Shown: piece after piece, positions 47,050-57,483 of the stretch | Layout: the number at the start of each line of letters is the position of its first letter | How positions within the stretch are numbered: the stretch's first letter is position 1 | Source of the DNA: an uncultured Gammaproteobacteria bacterium | GTDB lineage: Bacteria; Pseudomonadota; Gammaproteobacteria; Nitrosococcales; Methylophagaceae | Direction of reading: 5' to 3' | Length of the DNA stretch: 64,000 nt | Assembly: GCA_905479075.1 (NCBI GenBank) | Contig: CAJQLA010000017.1 | Location: 62,001 to 126,000 of the forward strand | Program-made: the position numbers and the translations under genes | Notes under the pieces: model-generated | Database searches by the model: none | Seen by the model: only the letters and a program-made list of their open reading frames with translations | What the model was told of the DNA's origin: nothing

Positions 47050-47799
47050 ATGCAGCTAGGTGTGGTGTCTTTGTTCCCTCAAATGTTTGATGCAATAACT
47101 GAGTTTGGTGTAACAGGTCGTGCGGTGAAGCAGGGCAAATTAACACTAGAATATTGGTCTCCGCGTAGTTTTACGCAGGATAAGCATGAAACAGTAGATG
47201 ATAGACCCTATGGCGGTGGCCCAGGCATGGTGATGAAAGTTGAACCATTGCGACAGGCTATTGCAGTTGCTAAGCAACAATTAGGGCAGCAGACAAAGGT
47301 GGTTTATATGTCACCACAAGGGCGAAAGCTTGATCAACAAGGTCTGCAAGAATTAGCGACAAGGGAATCGATGATTTTAGTCGCAGGACGTTATGAAGGT
47401 ATCGATGAGCGTCTGATAGAACAAGAGATTGATGAGGAGTGGTCGATTGGTGACTATGTTCTCAGTGGTGGTGAACTTGCTGCAATGGTCATGATAGATG
47501 GCATAGCAAGATTATTACCTGGTGTGTTGGGTGATGAAGAATCAGCATTACAAGATTCTTTTATGGCGGGTGTATTAGACCATCCACACTACACACGACC
47601 AGAGTTGATAGCTGATCAGACGGTACCAAAAGTATTGTTAGGCGGTGATCATAAGGCGATTAGAGAGTGGCGTCTTAAACAATCTCTGGGCAGGACATGG
47701 ATACGGCGTCCTGACTTATTAGCAGCTATTGAGCTGACTGATGAGCAGGAAACATTATTAGAACAATTTATTGCCGAATATAGGCAAGAAGAGAAGTAG
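47050..47799 (+). CDS. trmD: tRNA (guanine37-N1)-methyltransferase TrmD
   Basis: TrmD makes m1G37 in tRNAs and prevents frameshifting. The 249-residue SPOUT enzyme has the deep-knot signature ([25 protein letters not shown] and [15 protein letters not shown]). Position between rimM and rplS is standard. Confidence 0.98.
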   Translation: MQLGVVSLFPQMFDAITEFGVTGRAVKQGKLTLEYWSPRSFTQDKHETVDDRPYGGGPGMVMKVEPLRQAIAVAKQQLGQQTKVVYMSPQGRKLDQQGLQELATRESMILVAGRYEGIDERLIEQEIDEEWSIGDYVLSGGELAAMVMIDGIARLLPGVLGDEESALQDSFMAGVLDHPHYTRPELIADQTVPKVLLGGDHKAIREWRLKQSLGRTWIRRPDLLAAIELTDEQETLLEQFIAEYRQEEK

Positions 47800-47817
47800 G
47801 AATTAGGAGCAAAAGTT

Positions 47818-48165
47818 ATGAGTAATATTATTGAACAGCTAAATGCTGAACAAATGAGACAGGATATTCCTGCATTTTCTTCGGGCGATACTGTTGTTGT
47901 GAGAGTGAAGATTAAAGAAGGTGATCGTGAGCGTGAACAAGCATTTGAAGGCCTTGTTATTGCTGTACGTAACCGTGGTCTACACTCAGCTTTCACAGTA
48001 CGTAAAATTTCAAATGGTGTCGGCGTAGAGCGTGTTTTCCAAACACATAGTCCAGCGATTGCCAGTATTGAAGTTGTTCGCCGTGGTGATGTTCGCCGTG
48101 CGAAACTATACTATATACGTGAATTGACTGGTAAAGCGGCACGTATTAAAGAAAAATTATCATAA
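47818..48165 (+). CDS. rplS: 50S ribosomal protein L19
   Basis: A 115-residue ribosomal protein with the typical middle [23 protein letters not shown] and C-terminal [20 protein letters not shown]. It ends the operon; a terminator lies 42 bases further on. Confidence 0.98.
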   Translation: MSNIIEQLNAEQMRQDIPAFSSGDTVVVRVKIKEGDREREQAFEGLVIAVRNRGLHSAFTVRKISNGVGVERVFQTHSPAIASIEVVRRGDVRRAKLYYIRELTGKAARIKEKLS

Positions 48166-48207
48166 AAAAATAAAAGCTCGCACTTTAGTTGCGGCTGACT
48201 ATTTTAT

Positions 48208-48242
48208 AAAGGCATGGTTGTTTAACAACTATGCCTTTTTTT
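48208..48242 (+). terminator. Rho-independent terminator after rplS
   Basis: AAAGGCATGGTTG and its complement CAACTATGCCTTT form a stem of about 13 pairs (one G-U) with a short TTTAA-type loop, followed by a T-run. It closes the rpsP–rimM–trmD–rplS operon. Confidence 0.9.
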
Positions 48243-48281
48243 ATGCTCAAAAAGACGACTGAACTGCGGTATGATTAATAA

Positions 48282-48764
48282 ATGAATAAGCAAAATATTA
48301 TTAATATTAAGCAAGGTCCCATTAAATCATTATTAATTACATTTGATGACGTTAGTATCAAAGGCATTAGTTTATTGTTTAATGACTGTCAAAATACGGC
48401 TGGTGATGTGCCTAAACAGCTTGATGATGTCGTGACACAGTTATTATCTTATTTTGAAGAAGCACATAGTCAATGGACAATTGATATAACAGGTCAAGGC
48501 ACAGCATTTCAACAACGTGTGTGGCGTTTTTTACAAAGTATTCCGATGGGTGAAACACGCACCTATGGACAGTTAGCTAAACAACTCAATAGTTCAGCCC
48601 GTGCTGTTGGTAATGCATGCAGGGCAAATCCTTTTCTATTGGTTGTACCTTGTCATCGTGTAGTGAAACAGTCGGGACTAGGTGGCTTTGCCGGTAAGGT
48701 AGATGGTGAAGCTGTTGAGATTAAGCAGTGGTTGCTAGATCACGAAAAGAGTCAATCTACCTAG
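48282..48764 (+). CDS. ogt: Methylated-DNA–protein-cysteine methyltransferase
   Basis: Repairs O6-methylguanine by moving the methyl group to its own cysteine. The 160 residues include the acceptor motif PCHRV, the helix-turn-helix GETRTYGQLAKQLN and RAVGNACRANPFLLVV. It is the single-domain (Ogt) form without an Ada regulatory domain. xerD starts four bases after its stop. Confidence 0.95.
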   Translation: MNKQNIINIKQGPIKSLLITFDDVSIKGISLLFNDCQNTAGDVPKQLDDVVTQLLSYFEEAHSQWTIDITGQGTAFQQRVWRFLQSIPMGETRTYGQLAKQLNSSARAVGNACRANPFLLVVPCHRVVKQSGLGGFAGKVDGEAVEIKQWLLDHEKSQST

Positions 48765-48768
48765 CACT

Positions 48769-49653
48769 ATGTCGCATTATTTACAGCAATTTCTGGATAG
48801 CTTATGGCTCGAATCTGGCCTAAGTGACAATACTGTACAGGCATATAGACAGGATTTAGAAAGCTTTGCAAAATGGTTGGCTCAGTTTGATACCGATCTT
48901 GCGGCTGCCACGCGAGCCGATATTTTAAAATATCAAGGTGTTCGTTTAGCTCAAGGTCGAAAAGTACGAAGTGAAGCGAGATTATTATCCAGTTTGCGAC
49001 GTTTTTACCGGTATTTATGTAGAGAAGCAATCCGTGAAACTGATCCAACCACTCAAATCGAATCGCCACGAATAGGCAAGCCTTTACCCAGTAGTTTGAC
49101 AGAACAAGAAGTCGAGGATTTATTGACACAACCCGATATAAATAAAGCTTTAGGGCATAGAGATAGAACAATGCTAGAAGTTTTATATGCGACTGGATTA
49201 CGTGTATCTGAGCTAGTGACATTGAAGTTCGAGCAAGTCAATATGAGGCAAGGTTTGGTGCGCTGTGTTGGTAAAGGAAATAAAGAACGTTTAGTTCCTC
49301 TCGGTGAGATTGCCCTAGATTGGCTACAACAATATTTATTAGAAGCGCGGCCGATGTTATTAGAAGGACATATCAGCGAGGATCTATTTCCAACGCGTCG
49401 TGGTAAAGCAATGTCTCGTCAAGCTTTTTGGTACTTAATTAAACGTTATGCCAAGCAAGCGGATATTAACAAAGCTCTGTCTCCACATACGCTTAGACAT
49501 GCTTTCGCGACACATTTACTTAATCATGGCGCAGATTTACGTGTTGTGCAGCTTTTACTGGGACATTCCGATTTATCAACGACTCAAATCTATACCCATG
49601 TTGCAAAAGAAAGACTTAAATCACTACATGCAACACATCATCCTAGAGCTTAG
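48769..49653 (+). CDS. xerD: Site-specific tyrosine recombinase XerD
   Basis: XerD with XerC resolves chromosome dimers at dif. The 294-residue protein has an N-terminal SAM-like domain and a catalytic domain with R (TGLRVSEL), HTLRHAFATHLL (H and R), H in LLGHSDLSTT and Y in TQIYTHV. Its spacing and length fit XerD rather than an island integrase. A following dsbC, with yajQ between, resembles the classic xerD–dsbC pairing. Confidence 0.95.
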   Translation: MSHYLQQFLDSLWLESGLSDNTVQAYRQDLESFAKWLAQFDTDLAAATRADILKYQGVRLAQGRKVRSEARLLSSLRRFYRYLCREAIRETDPTTQIESPRIGKPLPSSLTEQEVEDLLTQPDINKALGHRDRTMLEVLYATGLRVSELVTLKFEQVNMRQGLVRCVGKGNKERLVPLGEIALDWLQQYLLEARPMLLEGHISEDLFPTRRGKAMSRQAFWYLIKRYAKQADINKALSPHTLRHAFATHLLNHGADLRVVQLLLGHSDLSTTQIYTHVAKERLKSLHATHHPRA

Positions 49654-49696
49654 TTGATGATAAAATACGCTCACGAATTATATTGCGGAGAACAAA

Positions 49697-50182
49697 ATGC
49701 CAGCATTTGACATTGTGTCTGAAGTGGACAAGCATGAATTAACTAATGCTGTGGATCAAGCAAACCGTGAATTGGCCAATAGGTTCGACTTTCGGGGAAC
49801 CGATGCGAAAGTGGAACAGTCAGATAAAATACTTACTTTGTATGCAGACAGTGATTTTCAACTCGATCAATTATTGGATATTTTAAGGTTAAAATTGGTC
49901 AAGCGTAAGATTGAAGTTGGTTGTCTTAAGATAAAAGATCCTGAAGGGCTTGGTAAACAGAGAAAGCAGGATGTGATAGTACGAGAAGGGGTTGATAAAG
50001 ATTTGTCTCGTAAGATTGTGAAAATGATCAAAGCAAGCAAGATAAAAGTTCAAGCTGCAATACAAGGTGACAGTGTTAGAGTCACTGGCAAGAAACGTGA
50101 TGATTTACAAAGTGTGATGGCACTATTACGTGGCAATGATGATATTGAAATGCCATTACAGTTTAATAATTTTAGGGATTAA
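49697..50182 (+). CDS. yajQ: YajQ family nucleotide-binding protein
   Basis: A 161-residue protein opening [21 protein letters not shown], the constant start of the family, with the conserved NRFDFRGT-type block. YajQ-type proteins bind c-di-GMP or ssDNA/tRNA in some species. It is inserted between xerD and dsbC here. GGAGAA precedes the ATG. Confidence 0.95.
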   Translation: MPAFDIVSEVDKHELTNAVDQANRELANRFDFRGTDAKVEQSDKILTLYADSDFQLDQLLDILRLKLVKRKIEVGCLKIKDPEGLGKQRKQDVIVREGVDKDLSRKIVKMIKASKIKVQAAIQGDSVRVTGKKRDDLQSVMALLRGNDDIEMPLQFNNFRD

Positions 50183-50189
50183 GAATCTA

Positions 50190-50912
50190 ATGTTAAAACG
50201 ATTTTATTTGTTATTGCCTGTTTTAGTATGGGTGGGTTTAGTTCAGGCTGATGATCAAGCATTGAAAGCAAAGTTTGAAGCGATGATCCCTGGAATGACC
50301 ATTGATTCTATAGAGCGACTAGAAGGCACTAACTTCTACGAAACTGTGATTGGGGGAGAGATTGTCTATTTTTCTGAAGATGCGCGTTATGTGCTTCAAG
50401 GCGATGTGATAGCGCTAGAGTCAAGACAAAATATTACACAAAACAAGCGTGTGGCCTTGAAAAAGCAGATATTATCTTCGCTTGAAGAAGACAATATGAT
50501 TGTTTTTGAACCCAAACAAACGGAACATACCTTGACTGTTTTTACCGATATCGATTGCGGTTATTGTCGTAAATTACATCAGCAAATGACTGAATATAAT
50601 GATCTTGGTATCCGTATTCGTTATATGGCATTCCCACGTTCAGGTATAGGCGCAGAGTCTGAATCTTATAATAAAGCGGTTAATGTTTGGTGTGCTGATG
50701 ATAAACATCAGGCCATGACAGATTCCAAGGCAGGGATGAAAGTAGCGAGTAATACGTGTGATAACCCAGTGAAGCATGATTATGAAACGGGCATTCGTTT
50801 AGGTGTGACTGGAACACCAGCACTATTCCTCGATAGTGGAGAACTATTACCTGGCTATGTTCCTCCGCAACGTTTGAAACAATTGCTCGATGAACGATCA
50901 GGCCAGAGTTAA
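50190..50912 (+). CDS. dsbC: Thiol:disulfide interchange protein DsbC
   Basis: A periplasmic disulfide isomerase of 240 residues. The signal peptide runs MLKRFYLLLPVLVWVGLVQA, the N-terminal dimerisation domain carries GTNFYETVIGGEIVYF, and the thioredoxin domain has active site CGYC with cis-proline in GVTGTPALF. The ATG at 50190 is chosen because earlier in-frame starts would lie inside yajQ. The stop overlaps the convergent lpxH by 15 bases. Confidence 0.93.
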   Translation: MLKRFYLLLPVLVWVGLVQADDQALKAKFEAMIPGMTIDSIERLEGTNFYETVIGGEIVYFSEDARYVLQGDVIALESRQNITQNKRVALKKQILSSLEEDNMIVFEPKQTEHTLTVFTDIDCGYCRKLHQQMTEYNDLGIRIRYMAFPRSGIGAESESYNKAVNVWCADDKHQAMTDSKAGMKVASNTCDNPVKHDYETGIRLGVTGTPALFLDSGELLPGYVPPQRLKQLLDERSGQS

Positions 50913-51641
50913 AGTCGCTTTATCGTCTGTTACACGATCATCAAAAAGATGAAACTGCCCATCTTGATAGTGTAAATAACTGGGGTGTTGGTCCCAGTCA
51001 CCTAATACAATACGGTAACGATCATCACTTAAGTTATGAATAGCTGGGCGATGGGTATGTCCATGTAGCATATATTGCACTTGGTATTGCTGCATGACAC
51101 GGACGACTTCATCTTGATTAACATCCATGATCATCGCTGACTTAAACTGTTTTTGCTCGCGGCTTTTTTGTTTGATCTTATCGGAAATGCCTTGCCGATA
51201 ACGCGATGATAAGGCTAAAAAGCAGCGTTGTAATAACGCATTGCGAGTCCAACGGCGATAACGCTGATAACTTTTATCATCAATGCATAAGCTATCACCA
51301 TGCATTAATAAAATTTTATGGCCATTTAATTCGACAATAGTGGGATCGGTTAATAATTCACATCCACAACGTTGAGCAAATATTTTACCAACCATAAAGT
51401 CACGATTTCCAACCATCAAATAACATTTAACACCAGACTGACTGATGCGGGATAAGGCTGTGATTAAAACGTTAAATTCATTTGGGACAATGTCGTCACC
51501 AAGCCAAGTGTTGAATAAATCACCTAGGATATAAAGTGCATCAATGTCTTTGGAGTTGACGTTAAGAAATTCGACCGTATTTTCTATGAACTCAGGCTGA
51601 TCTGGCCTAAGGTGGAGATCTGAAATAAACAAGATAGACAT
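50898..51641 (-). CDS. lpxH: UDP-2,3-diacylglucosamine pyrophosphatase LpxH
   Basis: Cleaves UDP-2,3-diacylglucosamine to lipid X in lipid A synthesis. The 247-residue metallophosphoesterase has SDLHL, GDLFNTWLGDD, GNRDFMVG, MHGDSLCIDD and GHTHRP, all in order. It overlaps the end of dsbC by 15 bases on the opposite strand, a tight convergence. Confidence 0.96.
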   Translation of the reverse strand: MSILFISDLHLRPDQPEFIENTVEFLNVNSKDIDALYILGDLFNTWLGDDIVPNEFNVLITALSRISQSGVKCYLMVGNRDFMVGKIFAQRCGCELLTDPTIVELNGHKILLMHGDSLCIDDKSYQRYRRWTRNALLQRCFLALSSRYRQGISDKIKQKSREQKQFKSAMIMDVNQDEVVRVMQQYQVQYMLHGHTHRPAIHNLSDDRYRIVLGDWDQHPSYLHYQDGQFHLFDDRVTDDKATLTLA

Positions 51642-51659
51642 GGAATGTCAAAACCGACG

Positions 51660-51692
51660 GTTATGTAGGAGCAGAAATTACTCCTACATAAC
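51660..51692. repeat. REP-like palindrome between ppiA-like and lpxH
   Basis: GTTATGTAGGAG (51660-51671) pairs exactly with CTCCTACATAAC (51681-51692) around a nine-base loop. TAGGAG/CTCCTA arms are typical of repetitive extragenic palindromes in gammaproteobacteria. No T-run follows, so it is not an ordinary terminator, though it may stabilise or end the ppi message. Confidence 0.6.
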
Positions 51693-51703
51693 ATGGATAG
51701 GTT

Positions 51704-52285
51704 TTACTCAACTACGCTTGCAGAGATGATGACAACATTTTCTGTCGGCACATCCTGATGGTAGTCACGTGTTCCTGTACTGACAGCGCGGATTGTATCG
51801 ACGACGTCCAAACCTTCAACGACTTGGCCAAAAACAGCATAACCCCATGCTGCGCCAGACTCACCACGAAAGTTTAGAAAGTCATTATCAACAGTATTAA
51901 TAAAGAACTGGGCCGTTGCTGAATGGGGATCATTAGTTCTAGCCATAGCAACAGAACCTTTGTCATTACTTAAGCCATTATTAGCTTCATTTTGAATGGG
52001 TTCATTAGGTGTTTTTTGCTCAAAATCTTCAGTAAAACCACCACCTTGAACCATAAAGTTTTCAATAACACGATGAAAGATAGTGCCATCATAAAAACCA
52101 GAATTTACATAGTCTAAGAAATTGGCCACAGTGTTAGGTGCTTTTTCTGCGTTGAGTTCGATGACGATATCGCCTAGAGATGTTGCTAATTTAACTTTTG
52201 GCAAAGCGGTGCCTCCTACAGCATGAGATGAGAATGAAAAAACTGCTAAAAAAAATGGTGCCAAATAGCGAAAAAAAGATTTCAT
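51704..52285 (-). CDS. ppiA: Periplasmic cyclophilin-type peptidyl-prolyl isomerase
   Basis: A 193-residue PPIase with a signal peptide (about 1-21, ending SHA) and the cyclophilin core: [49 protein letters not shown] and [14 protein letters not shown]. An in-frame ATG at 52333 is possible but would put a hydrophilic extension before the signal, so 52285 is preferred. It lies next to cysS as in many relatives. Confidence 0.93.
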   Translation of the reverse strand: MKSFFRYLAPFFLAVFSFSSHAVGGTALPKVKLATSLGDIVIELNAEKAPNTVANFLDYVNSGFYDGTIFHRVIENFMVQGGGFTEDFEQKTPNEPIQNEANNGLSNDKGSVAMARTNDPHSATAQFFINTVDNDFLNFRGESGAAWGYAVFGQVVEGLDVVDTIRAVSTGTRDYHQDVPTENVVIISASVVE

Positions 52286-52520
52286 AAGAGTTTGGTTCCA
52301 GAGATTAACAATAAATTGTACATAATAGAGCAAATAAGCTTTTTAGTGGAGGGGAACGGCTACTTTTCGTTGTCAACTTGCCGTAAAATACTTGGCAAGA
52401 ATACTAGAACTTAATATGTACAAAGCTGAAGTCGCTTTATACAGTTAGGAAATACACGGACTGCTTTGTTTTATGCATGATTGGCTGACCGTGATAGCGA
52501 ACAATTATTAGCGAATAAAT

Positions 52521-53903
52521 ATGTTACGGATCCATAATAGCCTTACTAAGCAAAAAGATATTTTCACACCGATTGAACCAGGTAAAGTTAAGCTTTATGT
52601 CTGTGGCATGACGGTTTATGACCTTTGTCATGTTGGGCATGCGAGAGTAATGGTGGTGTTTGATGTAGTAACACGTTATTTACGCGCCATTGATTATGAT
52701 GTGACTTATATCAGAAACATTACGGACATTGATGACAAGATTATTGCTCGTGCCAATGACAAAAATGAACCGATTCAGTCTTTAACAGAACGCTTTATTG
52801 CTGAAATGCATCAAGATGCTGATGTTTTAGGTGTTCTTCGTCCTGATCTTGAACCTAAAGCAACAGAATCAATGAGTGAGATCATCGTGATGATTGAAAC
52901 ATTGATAACTAAAGGCTTTGCATATACAGCGGACAATGGCGATGTTTATTATGATGTTAGTGAGTTTGCTGACTATGGCAAATTATCAGGCCGAAATATA
53001 GATGAACTCCGTGCGGGTGAACGTGTTGCTGTAAATGAAGCTAAACATGATCCACTTGATTTCGTATTGTGGAAATCGGCCAAACCAGAAGAGCCGGCTT
53101 GGGATTCACCTTGGGGTCGAGGACGCCCTGGCTGGCATATTGAGTGTTCAGCTATGTCAGCGCATTGCTTGGGTGAACATTTCGATATTCATGGAGGTGG
53201 TCAGGATTTACAATTCCCACATCATGAAAATGAAATTGCCCAATCGGAAGGGGCGCATGGATGCCAATCTGTAAATTATTGGATGCATAATGGTTTCGTT
53301 CGTATTGACGAAGAAAAAATGTCTAAGTCATTAGGCAATTTTTTCACTGTTCGTGAAGTTTTGGCTAAATATGATCCTGAAACAGTACGTTATTTTATTT
53401 TGACGAGTCATTATCGAAGTCCGCTCAATTATTCAGATGAACAACTGGATCAAGCGAAAAATACGCTGACTCGTTTTTATACTTCGCTTAGAGATGTAGA
53501 AGTACAATCCGATGTGCGTTGGCAAGATGATGATGAATTTGGAATGCGTTTTAAAGAAGCGATGGATGATGATTTCAACACGGCAATGGCATTGTCGATT
53601 GCTGCAGATGTTAGACAAGCTTTGAATAAAGCACAAGAGTCTGCTGACCAACGACAAATGAGTTATTTGGCAGGCTTGTTATACTCTTTTGGCGATGTGC
53701 TTGGTTTATTCCAACAGTCAGCTGATATTTTCCTAACAAGTGGCGATGACGATGTTGAGAAAATAGAGTCGCTGATATCGCAGCGCAACCAAGCGCGAGT
53801 TGATAAAGATTGGGCAAGAGCTGATCAGGTCAGAGATGAACTGACAACAATGGGTATTGTTTTAGAGGATACAGCAGGCAAGACCAGCTGGCGTAAAATC
53901 TAA
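52521..53903 (+). CDS. cysS: Cysteinyl-tRNA synthetase
   Basis: A class I synthetase of 460 residues. HVGHARVMV (HIGH motif), the zinc/anticodon-side motifs CGMTVYD and [14 protein letters not shown], and KMSKSLGNF (KMSKS motif) are all present. It runs to within 6 bases of the convergent folD stop. Confidence 0.98.
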   Translation: MLRIHNSLTKQKDIFTPIEPGKVKLYVCGMTVYDLCHVGHARVMVVFDVVTRYLRAIDYDVTYIRNITDIDDKIIARANDKNEPIQSLTERFIAEMHQDADVLGVLRPDLEPKATESMSEIIVMIETLITKGFAYTADNGDVYYDVSEFADYGKLSGRNIDELRAGERVAVNEAKHDPLDFVLWKSAKPEEPAWDSPWGRGRPGWHIECSAMSAHCLGEHFDIHGGGQDLQFPHHENEIAQSEGAHGCQSVNYWMHNGFVRIDEEKMSKSLGNFFTVREVLAKYDPETVRYFILTSHYRSPLNYSDEQLDQAKNTLTRFYTSLRDVEVQSDVRWQDDDEFGMRFKEAMDDDFNTAMALSIAADVRQALNKAQESADQRQMSYLAGLLYSFGDVLGLFQQSADIFLTSGDDDVEKIESLISQRNQARVDKDWARADQVRDELTTMGIVLEDTAGKTSWRKI

Positions 53904-53909
53904 CTTGGT

Positions 53910-54767
53910 TTAATCTGAGTGTAGGTTTTCAGCAGCATACAGCGTATTTTCTAATAGTGTAGCGACCGTCATAGGGCCGACACCACCCGGAACTGGTGTG
54001 ATATATCCCGCTTTTTCTTTGGCAGATTCAAAGTCCACATCACCTGCTAATTTACCATTTTCAAGGCGGTTAATACCGACATCTATGACTACTGCACCAG
54101 GCTTGATCCAATCGCCATGAATGAAGTTTGCAATTCCAACACCCACAACTAGGACATCAGCACGTCTGACATGGAATTCTAAATCTGCAGTCCTACTATG
54201 GCAGACTGTAATCGTACAGCGTGCGGCTAACAGCTCTAAAGCCATTGGGCGGCCGACGATATTTGATTGACCGATGATTACAGCCTCTTTACCAACTAAA
54301 TCAATCCCAGTTTTGTTCAATAAAGTCATCACACCTTTAGGTGTACATGGTCGTAGCTGTGGATTATTTTGAGCAAGAAGGCCCATATTATAAGGATGGA
54401 AACCATCAACATCCTTATCAGCAGCAATATGCTGGATCACAGTATCTGAATTGATATGATCAGGTAGAGGGAGCTGCACCAGTATGCCGTCTATTTCAGG
54501 ATCGTTATTTAATGTGTCGATGAGTGTTAATAACTCTGCTTCAGTCGTGGTTTCAGGTAAATCATATGAATCAGATTTGAAACCAATTTCTTCACAACTG
54601 CGACGTTTACTACCAACATAAACTTTTGAAGCAGGATCACCACCAATTAATACAACAGCAAGTCCTGGCTTACGTTTTCCTTCTGATAAACGTTGCTCTG
54701 TTGCTATTTTTAAATCCTGCTTTAGCGCAGTTGCAATTGCTTTACCATCAATGATTTGGGCGGTCAT
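53910..54767 (-). CDS. folD: Methylenetetrahydrofolate dehydrogenase/cyclohydrolase FolD
   Basis: FolD interconverts 5,10-methylene-THF and 10-formyl-THF. The 285 residues include the catalytic [12 protein letters not shown], the substrate block [12 protein letters not shown] and the cofactor loop [14 protein letters not shown] with the final [12 protein letters not shown]. It converges on cysS. Confidence 0.98.
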   Translation of the reverse strand: MTAQIIDGKAIATALKQDLKIATEQRLSEGKRKPGLAVVLIGGDPASKVYVGSKRRSCEEIGFKSDSYDLPETTTEAELLTLIDTLNNDPEIDGILVQLPLPDHINSDTVIQHIAADKDVDGFHPYNMGLLAQNNPQLRPCTPKGVMTLLNKTGIDLVGKEAVIIGQSNIVGRPMALELLAARCTITVCHSRTADLEFHVRRADVLVVGVGIANFIHGDWIKPGAVVIDVGINRLENGKLAGDVDFESAKEKAGYITPVPGGVGPMTVATLLENTLYAAENLHSD

Positions 54768-54843
54768 TAACTTGTTCCGAAATTCTAAAAGACGCTATGT
54801 TCTCATGTTAAGACAATAACGGCAAAAAATATCGTGAGATTCG

Positions 54844-54872
54844 TTGACTGTTTAGATACATCAGCGTATTAT
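54844..54872 (+). promoter_or_regulatory. Promoter of tRNA-Pro
   Basis: TTGACT (54844-54849) and TATTAT (54867-54872) are separated by 17 bases, giving five of six matches each. A start near 54880 would give a short leader before the tRNA at 54910. Confidence 0.7.
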
Positions 54873-54909
54873 TTCGCCTTTCTTCGAGGATGTCTGTTCT
54901 TCGATATGT

Positions 54910-54986
<77 letters not shown>

Positions 54987-55406
54987 CTTCAATAGCTCAT
55001 ATTTCCTAGGTTAAAACGCTACAATGCGTCCGTGGCTCTTTGGATAGCGTTAGGCCATAGACTATTTACTGTCGTTGTTTACCCAGCCTAAAACCTCATT
55101 TCGCTCTAACTTGCTATGAGGCAAGTCATTCAAGTAATAGTGTGATCTAGACATTAGTAGTTTCCACTGACCCCATGACTTCTAGCAAAACCCCATCTCG
55201 AATATAAAATGCTAACACCACTGCTTTTTATTTAAGAAAAAGCCCCTTGTATTTAGTGGAATCATCACTTTAAGAGCCTATTTATACAGCAGGTGAAGTG
55301 CAAATTAAATTTCGACTTCGATACCCCTTTTATAGGGATTAAAAAATAACAAGCAAATAGATGTCCTACATGTACAACAATATATCGCAGTATATTTGTT
55401 ATGTAG
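54987..55406. other. Gene-poor stretch after tRNA-Pro
   Basis: About 420 bases without a supportable gene. It holds a decayed tRNA-Arg 5' half (separate entry). A short phrase TTTCCACTGACCCC at 55161-55174 resembles terminal sequence of IS21-family elements, too short to rely on. A hairpin-like ACTTGC and GCAAGT pair lies at 55109-55126. Confidence 0.5.
55026..55060 (+). pseudogene. Decayed 5' fragment of tRNA-Arg
   Basis: GCGTCCGTGGCTC followed by TTTGGATAG aligns with the first ~35 bases of the intact tRNA-Arg(TCT) at 59882 (GCGCCCGTAGCTC, ATTTGGATAG, GGCC), with a few substitutions and two single-base gaps; sequence past the anticodon stem start is unrelated. The three bases before (ACA, T) are also shared. 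It cannot fold as a tRNA. Confidence 0.65.
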
Positions 55407-55858
55407 ATACATAAAGACCTGATATTTAGAGGTTTTGATGAAAAAAATGAACTGACGCGCCTTTGTCAATGGGCTTATATGGCAGCTAAAGTGGAACGTT
55501 ATAAAATACATGATGTTAGATCTAGCAATCATGAAGATGACGATTATGAAGCTTATGCAAATGGAAACGCCTTATTGATTTCTGGAGATGGAGATATAGA
55601 AGTATTTTTTTCTGGCGTGCAAAAAGTGATTACGGAAATTTTGCAACTGCACCAGAGTATCAGATAGAAATTGATGACTCTGGCATGATATCAGCCGATA
55701 TAAATAGAAAAATTATAGATGATAAGGGCAAAGAGCTAGATCAGCTTAGTGCAGATACTATTTTGGTTTCTTTTCTTAAACAACATATAGGCTGGATAAC
55801 CGCTATAGATAATGAATTAACTAAATCTAGATTTGAGTTTATTAAACCCATTGCATAG
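55407..55858 (+). pseudogene. Frameshifted orphan gene
   Basis: Two overlapping open frames make one message. The first (from about 55407; only ATG at 55479) reads CQWAYMAAKVERYKIHDVR and ends beyond a seven-T run at 55605-55611. The second, shifted frame continues YGNFATAPEYQIEIDDSG to the stop at 55858. Adding one T to the run would join them into a protein of about 125-150 residues. So this is either a real decaying gene or a homopolymer sequencing error. The N-terminus is not clear and the family is unknown to me. Confidence 0.55.
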
Positions 55859-55968
55859 GGAAAGAAAGGGGATTTAACTGATGTATGGAGAAGGTTGAGA
55901 CCGACTTAATAAAATAAAAATAGATAAACAATTCAACATTAATTTAAACGGTAGTAGGTAAACAGAAG

Positions 55969-55992
55969 TTATCAATAAAAACTTATTGATAA
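55969..55992. repeat. Perfect 10-bp palindrome upstream of ugd
   Basis: TTATCAATAA and TTATTGATAA are exact complements around AAAC. It lies about 135 bases before ugd and 110 after the decayed gene, so it may be an operator or a terminator-like hairpin without a T-run. Confidence 0.5.
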
Positions 55993-56127
55993 AACAGAAT
56001 ATAAACAAGAAAGAACTATATAGGTGGCTAGCGTATTATGCACTAGGATTAAAAATGAGCTGATTGTTGAGGACTGGTCAATAACCAGCCATACTCTCTG
56101 GTGTTTATAATATAAAGTTGTCGAACT

Positions 56128-57294
56128 ATGAAAATTGCAGTCGTTGGAACTGGTTATGTAGGTATATCAAATGCTGTACTGTTATCTCAGCATCATCAGG
56201 TCATTGCTTTGGATGTGATTGCTGAAAAAGTTGACCAGATCAATAACAAGCAATCCCCAATCGTTGATGCGGAAGTTTCTGATTTTTTGAATAACGAGAT
56301 ATTGGATTTGCGTGCAACCTTGGATAACGAGGAGGCATATCATGATGCTGATTTCATCATTATTGCCACGCCGACAGACTATGATCCTGAAACTGACCAT
56401 TTTAATACGAGTTCTGTTGAAAGTGTGATACGTGATGTGATGGAAATTAACCCTGAAGCTGTTATGGTGATTAAATCAACAGTCCCAGTTGGTTATACCA
56501 AAAGAATCAAAGCAGAATTTTCTAGTGACAATATTATTTTTTCTCCAGAGTTCTTAAGAGAAGGTAAGGCGTTATACGATAATTTATATCCATCAAGAAT
56601 TATAGTTGGGGAAAAGTCTGAGCGCGCAGAACAGTTTGCCGGTCTACTCAAGGAAGGGGCGTTAAAATCATCAATTGAAATGATGTTTATCGAGTCGACA
56701 GAAGCAGAGGCCGTTAAGCTTTTCTCAAATACTTATCTTGCGATGCGGGTCGCTTATTTTAATGAGCTTGATACATATGCTGAAGTATGTGGCCTGAATA
56801 CTGCTCAAATCATAAAAGGGATTAGCCTAGATCCCCGAATCGGTAATTATTACAACAACCCATCATTTGGGTATGGAGGTTATTGTTTGCCGAAGGACAC
56901 TAGACAATTATTAGCAAACTATCAGGATGTACCAAACAACCTGATTAGGGCGGTTGTTGATGCCAATAAAACGCGAAAGAAACATATAGCTGACTCTATT
57001 GTTAAAATGAAACCAAAATGCGTCGGGATCTATCGTCTGGTTATGAAAGGCGATTCAGATAATTTTCGGACATCTTCAATTCAGGACATTATGGAGTGCT
57101 TGTTAGATGAAGGCATTGAAGTAATTGTTTATGAGTCTCTTTTATCAGAAAAACATTTTTTTGATGTCAGCGTTATTAATGATCTATCTGATTTTAAGCA
57201 GTCAGCTGATGTGATTGTAGCTAATCGATTACATGAAGATCTTGAAGATGTGGTTACCAAGGTCTATTCAAGAGACCTGTTTGGCTATAATTAA
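56128..57294 (+). CDS. ugd: UDP-glucose 6-dehydrogenase
   Basis: Oxidises UDP-glucose to UDP-glucuronate for capsule or exopolysaccharide. The 388-residue length equals the E. coli enzyme. It opens with the Rossmann GTGYVG, has [11 protein letters not shown] and the catalytic Cys in [11 protein letters not shown], and the third domain ([20 protein letters not shown]) is complete. It lies in an AT-rich stretch between a tRNA-Arg fragment and an intact tRNA-Arg, together with a glycosyltransferase. Confidence 0.96.
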   Translation: MKIAVVGTGYVGISNAVLLSQHHQVIALDVIAEKVDQINNKQSPIVDAEVSDFLNNEILDLRATLDNEEAYHDADFIIIATPTDYDPETDHFNTSSVESVIRDVMEINPEAVMVIKSTVPVGYTKRIKAEFSSDNIIFSPEFLREGKALYDNLYPSRIIVGEKSERAEQFAGLLKEGALKSSIEMMFIESTEAEAVKLFSNTYLAMRVAYFNELDTYAEVCGLNTAQIIKGISLDPRIGNYYNNPSFGYGGYCLPKDTRQLLANYQDVPNNLIRAVVDANKTRKKHIADSIVKMKPKCVGIYRLVMKGDSDNFRTSSIQDIMECLLDEGIEVIVYESLLSEKHFFDVSVINDLSDFKQSADVIVANRLHEDLEDVVTKVYSRDLFGYN

Positions 57295-57483
57295 TAGGTT
57301 GGGCAAATCATCACCTTTGATTTTATTGTGCTTGCATTTGATTTGTATCTTTACTACAAGTTCAGTCATTGAACTTTCATCAGTTTGGAATTCATAAACT
57401 ATACTCTGAAAATGAGTATTCAATTACTTACATTAAAAGAATGCAAATCATGAAACTCAAATATATTATTTGGACCGGTAGAA

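Noticed and set aside
48769-49653. A tyrosine recombinase that might be the integrase of the tRNA-flanked region.
   Set aside because: Length, motifs and the dsbC neighbourhood fit the housekeeping XerD, and it lies about 6 kb outside the candidate island.
55161-55174. TTTCCACTGACCCC as the end of an IS21-family element.
   Set aside because: Fourteen bases without transposase or the partner end cannot support an insertion sequence.
55305-55532. A 75-codon open frame on the minus strand in the gap after tRNA-Pro.
   Set aside because: It overlaps the broken plus-strand gene, has no recognisable domain and its composition looks like antisense of AT-rich DNA.
55948-55962. A possible ops/JUMPstart element (CGGTAGTAGGT) upstream of ugd.
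   Set aside because: Only part of GGCGGTAGCGT matches, and no JUMPstart context is present.
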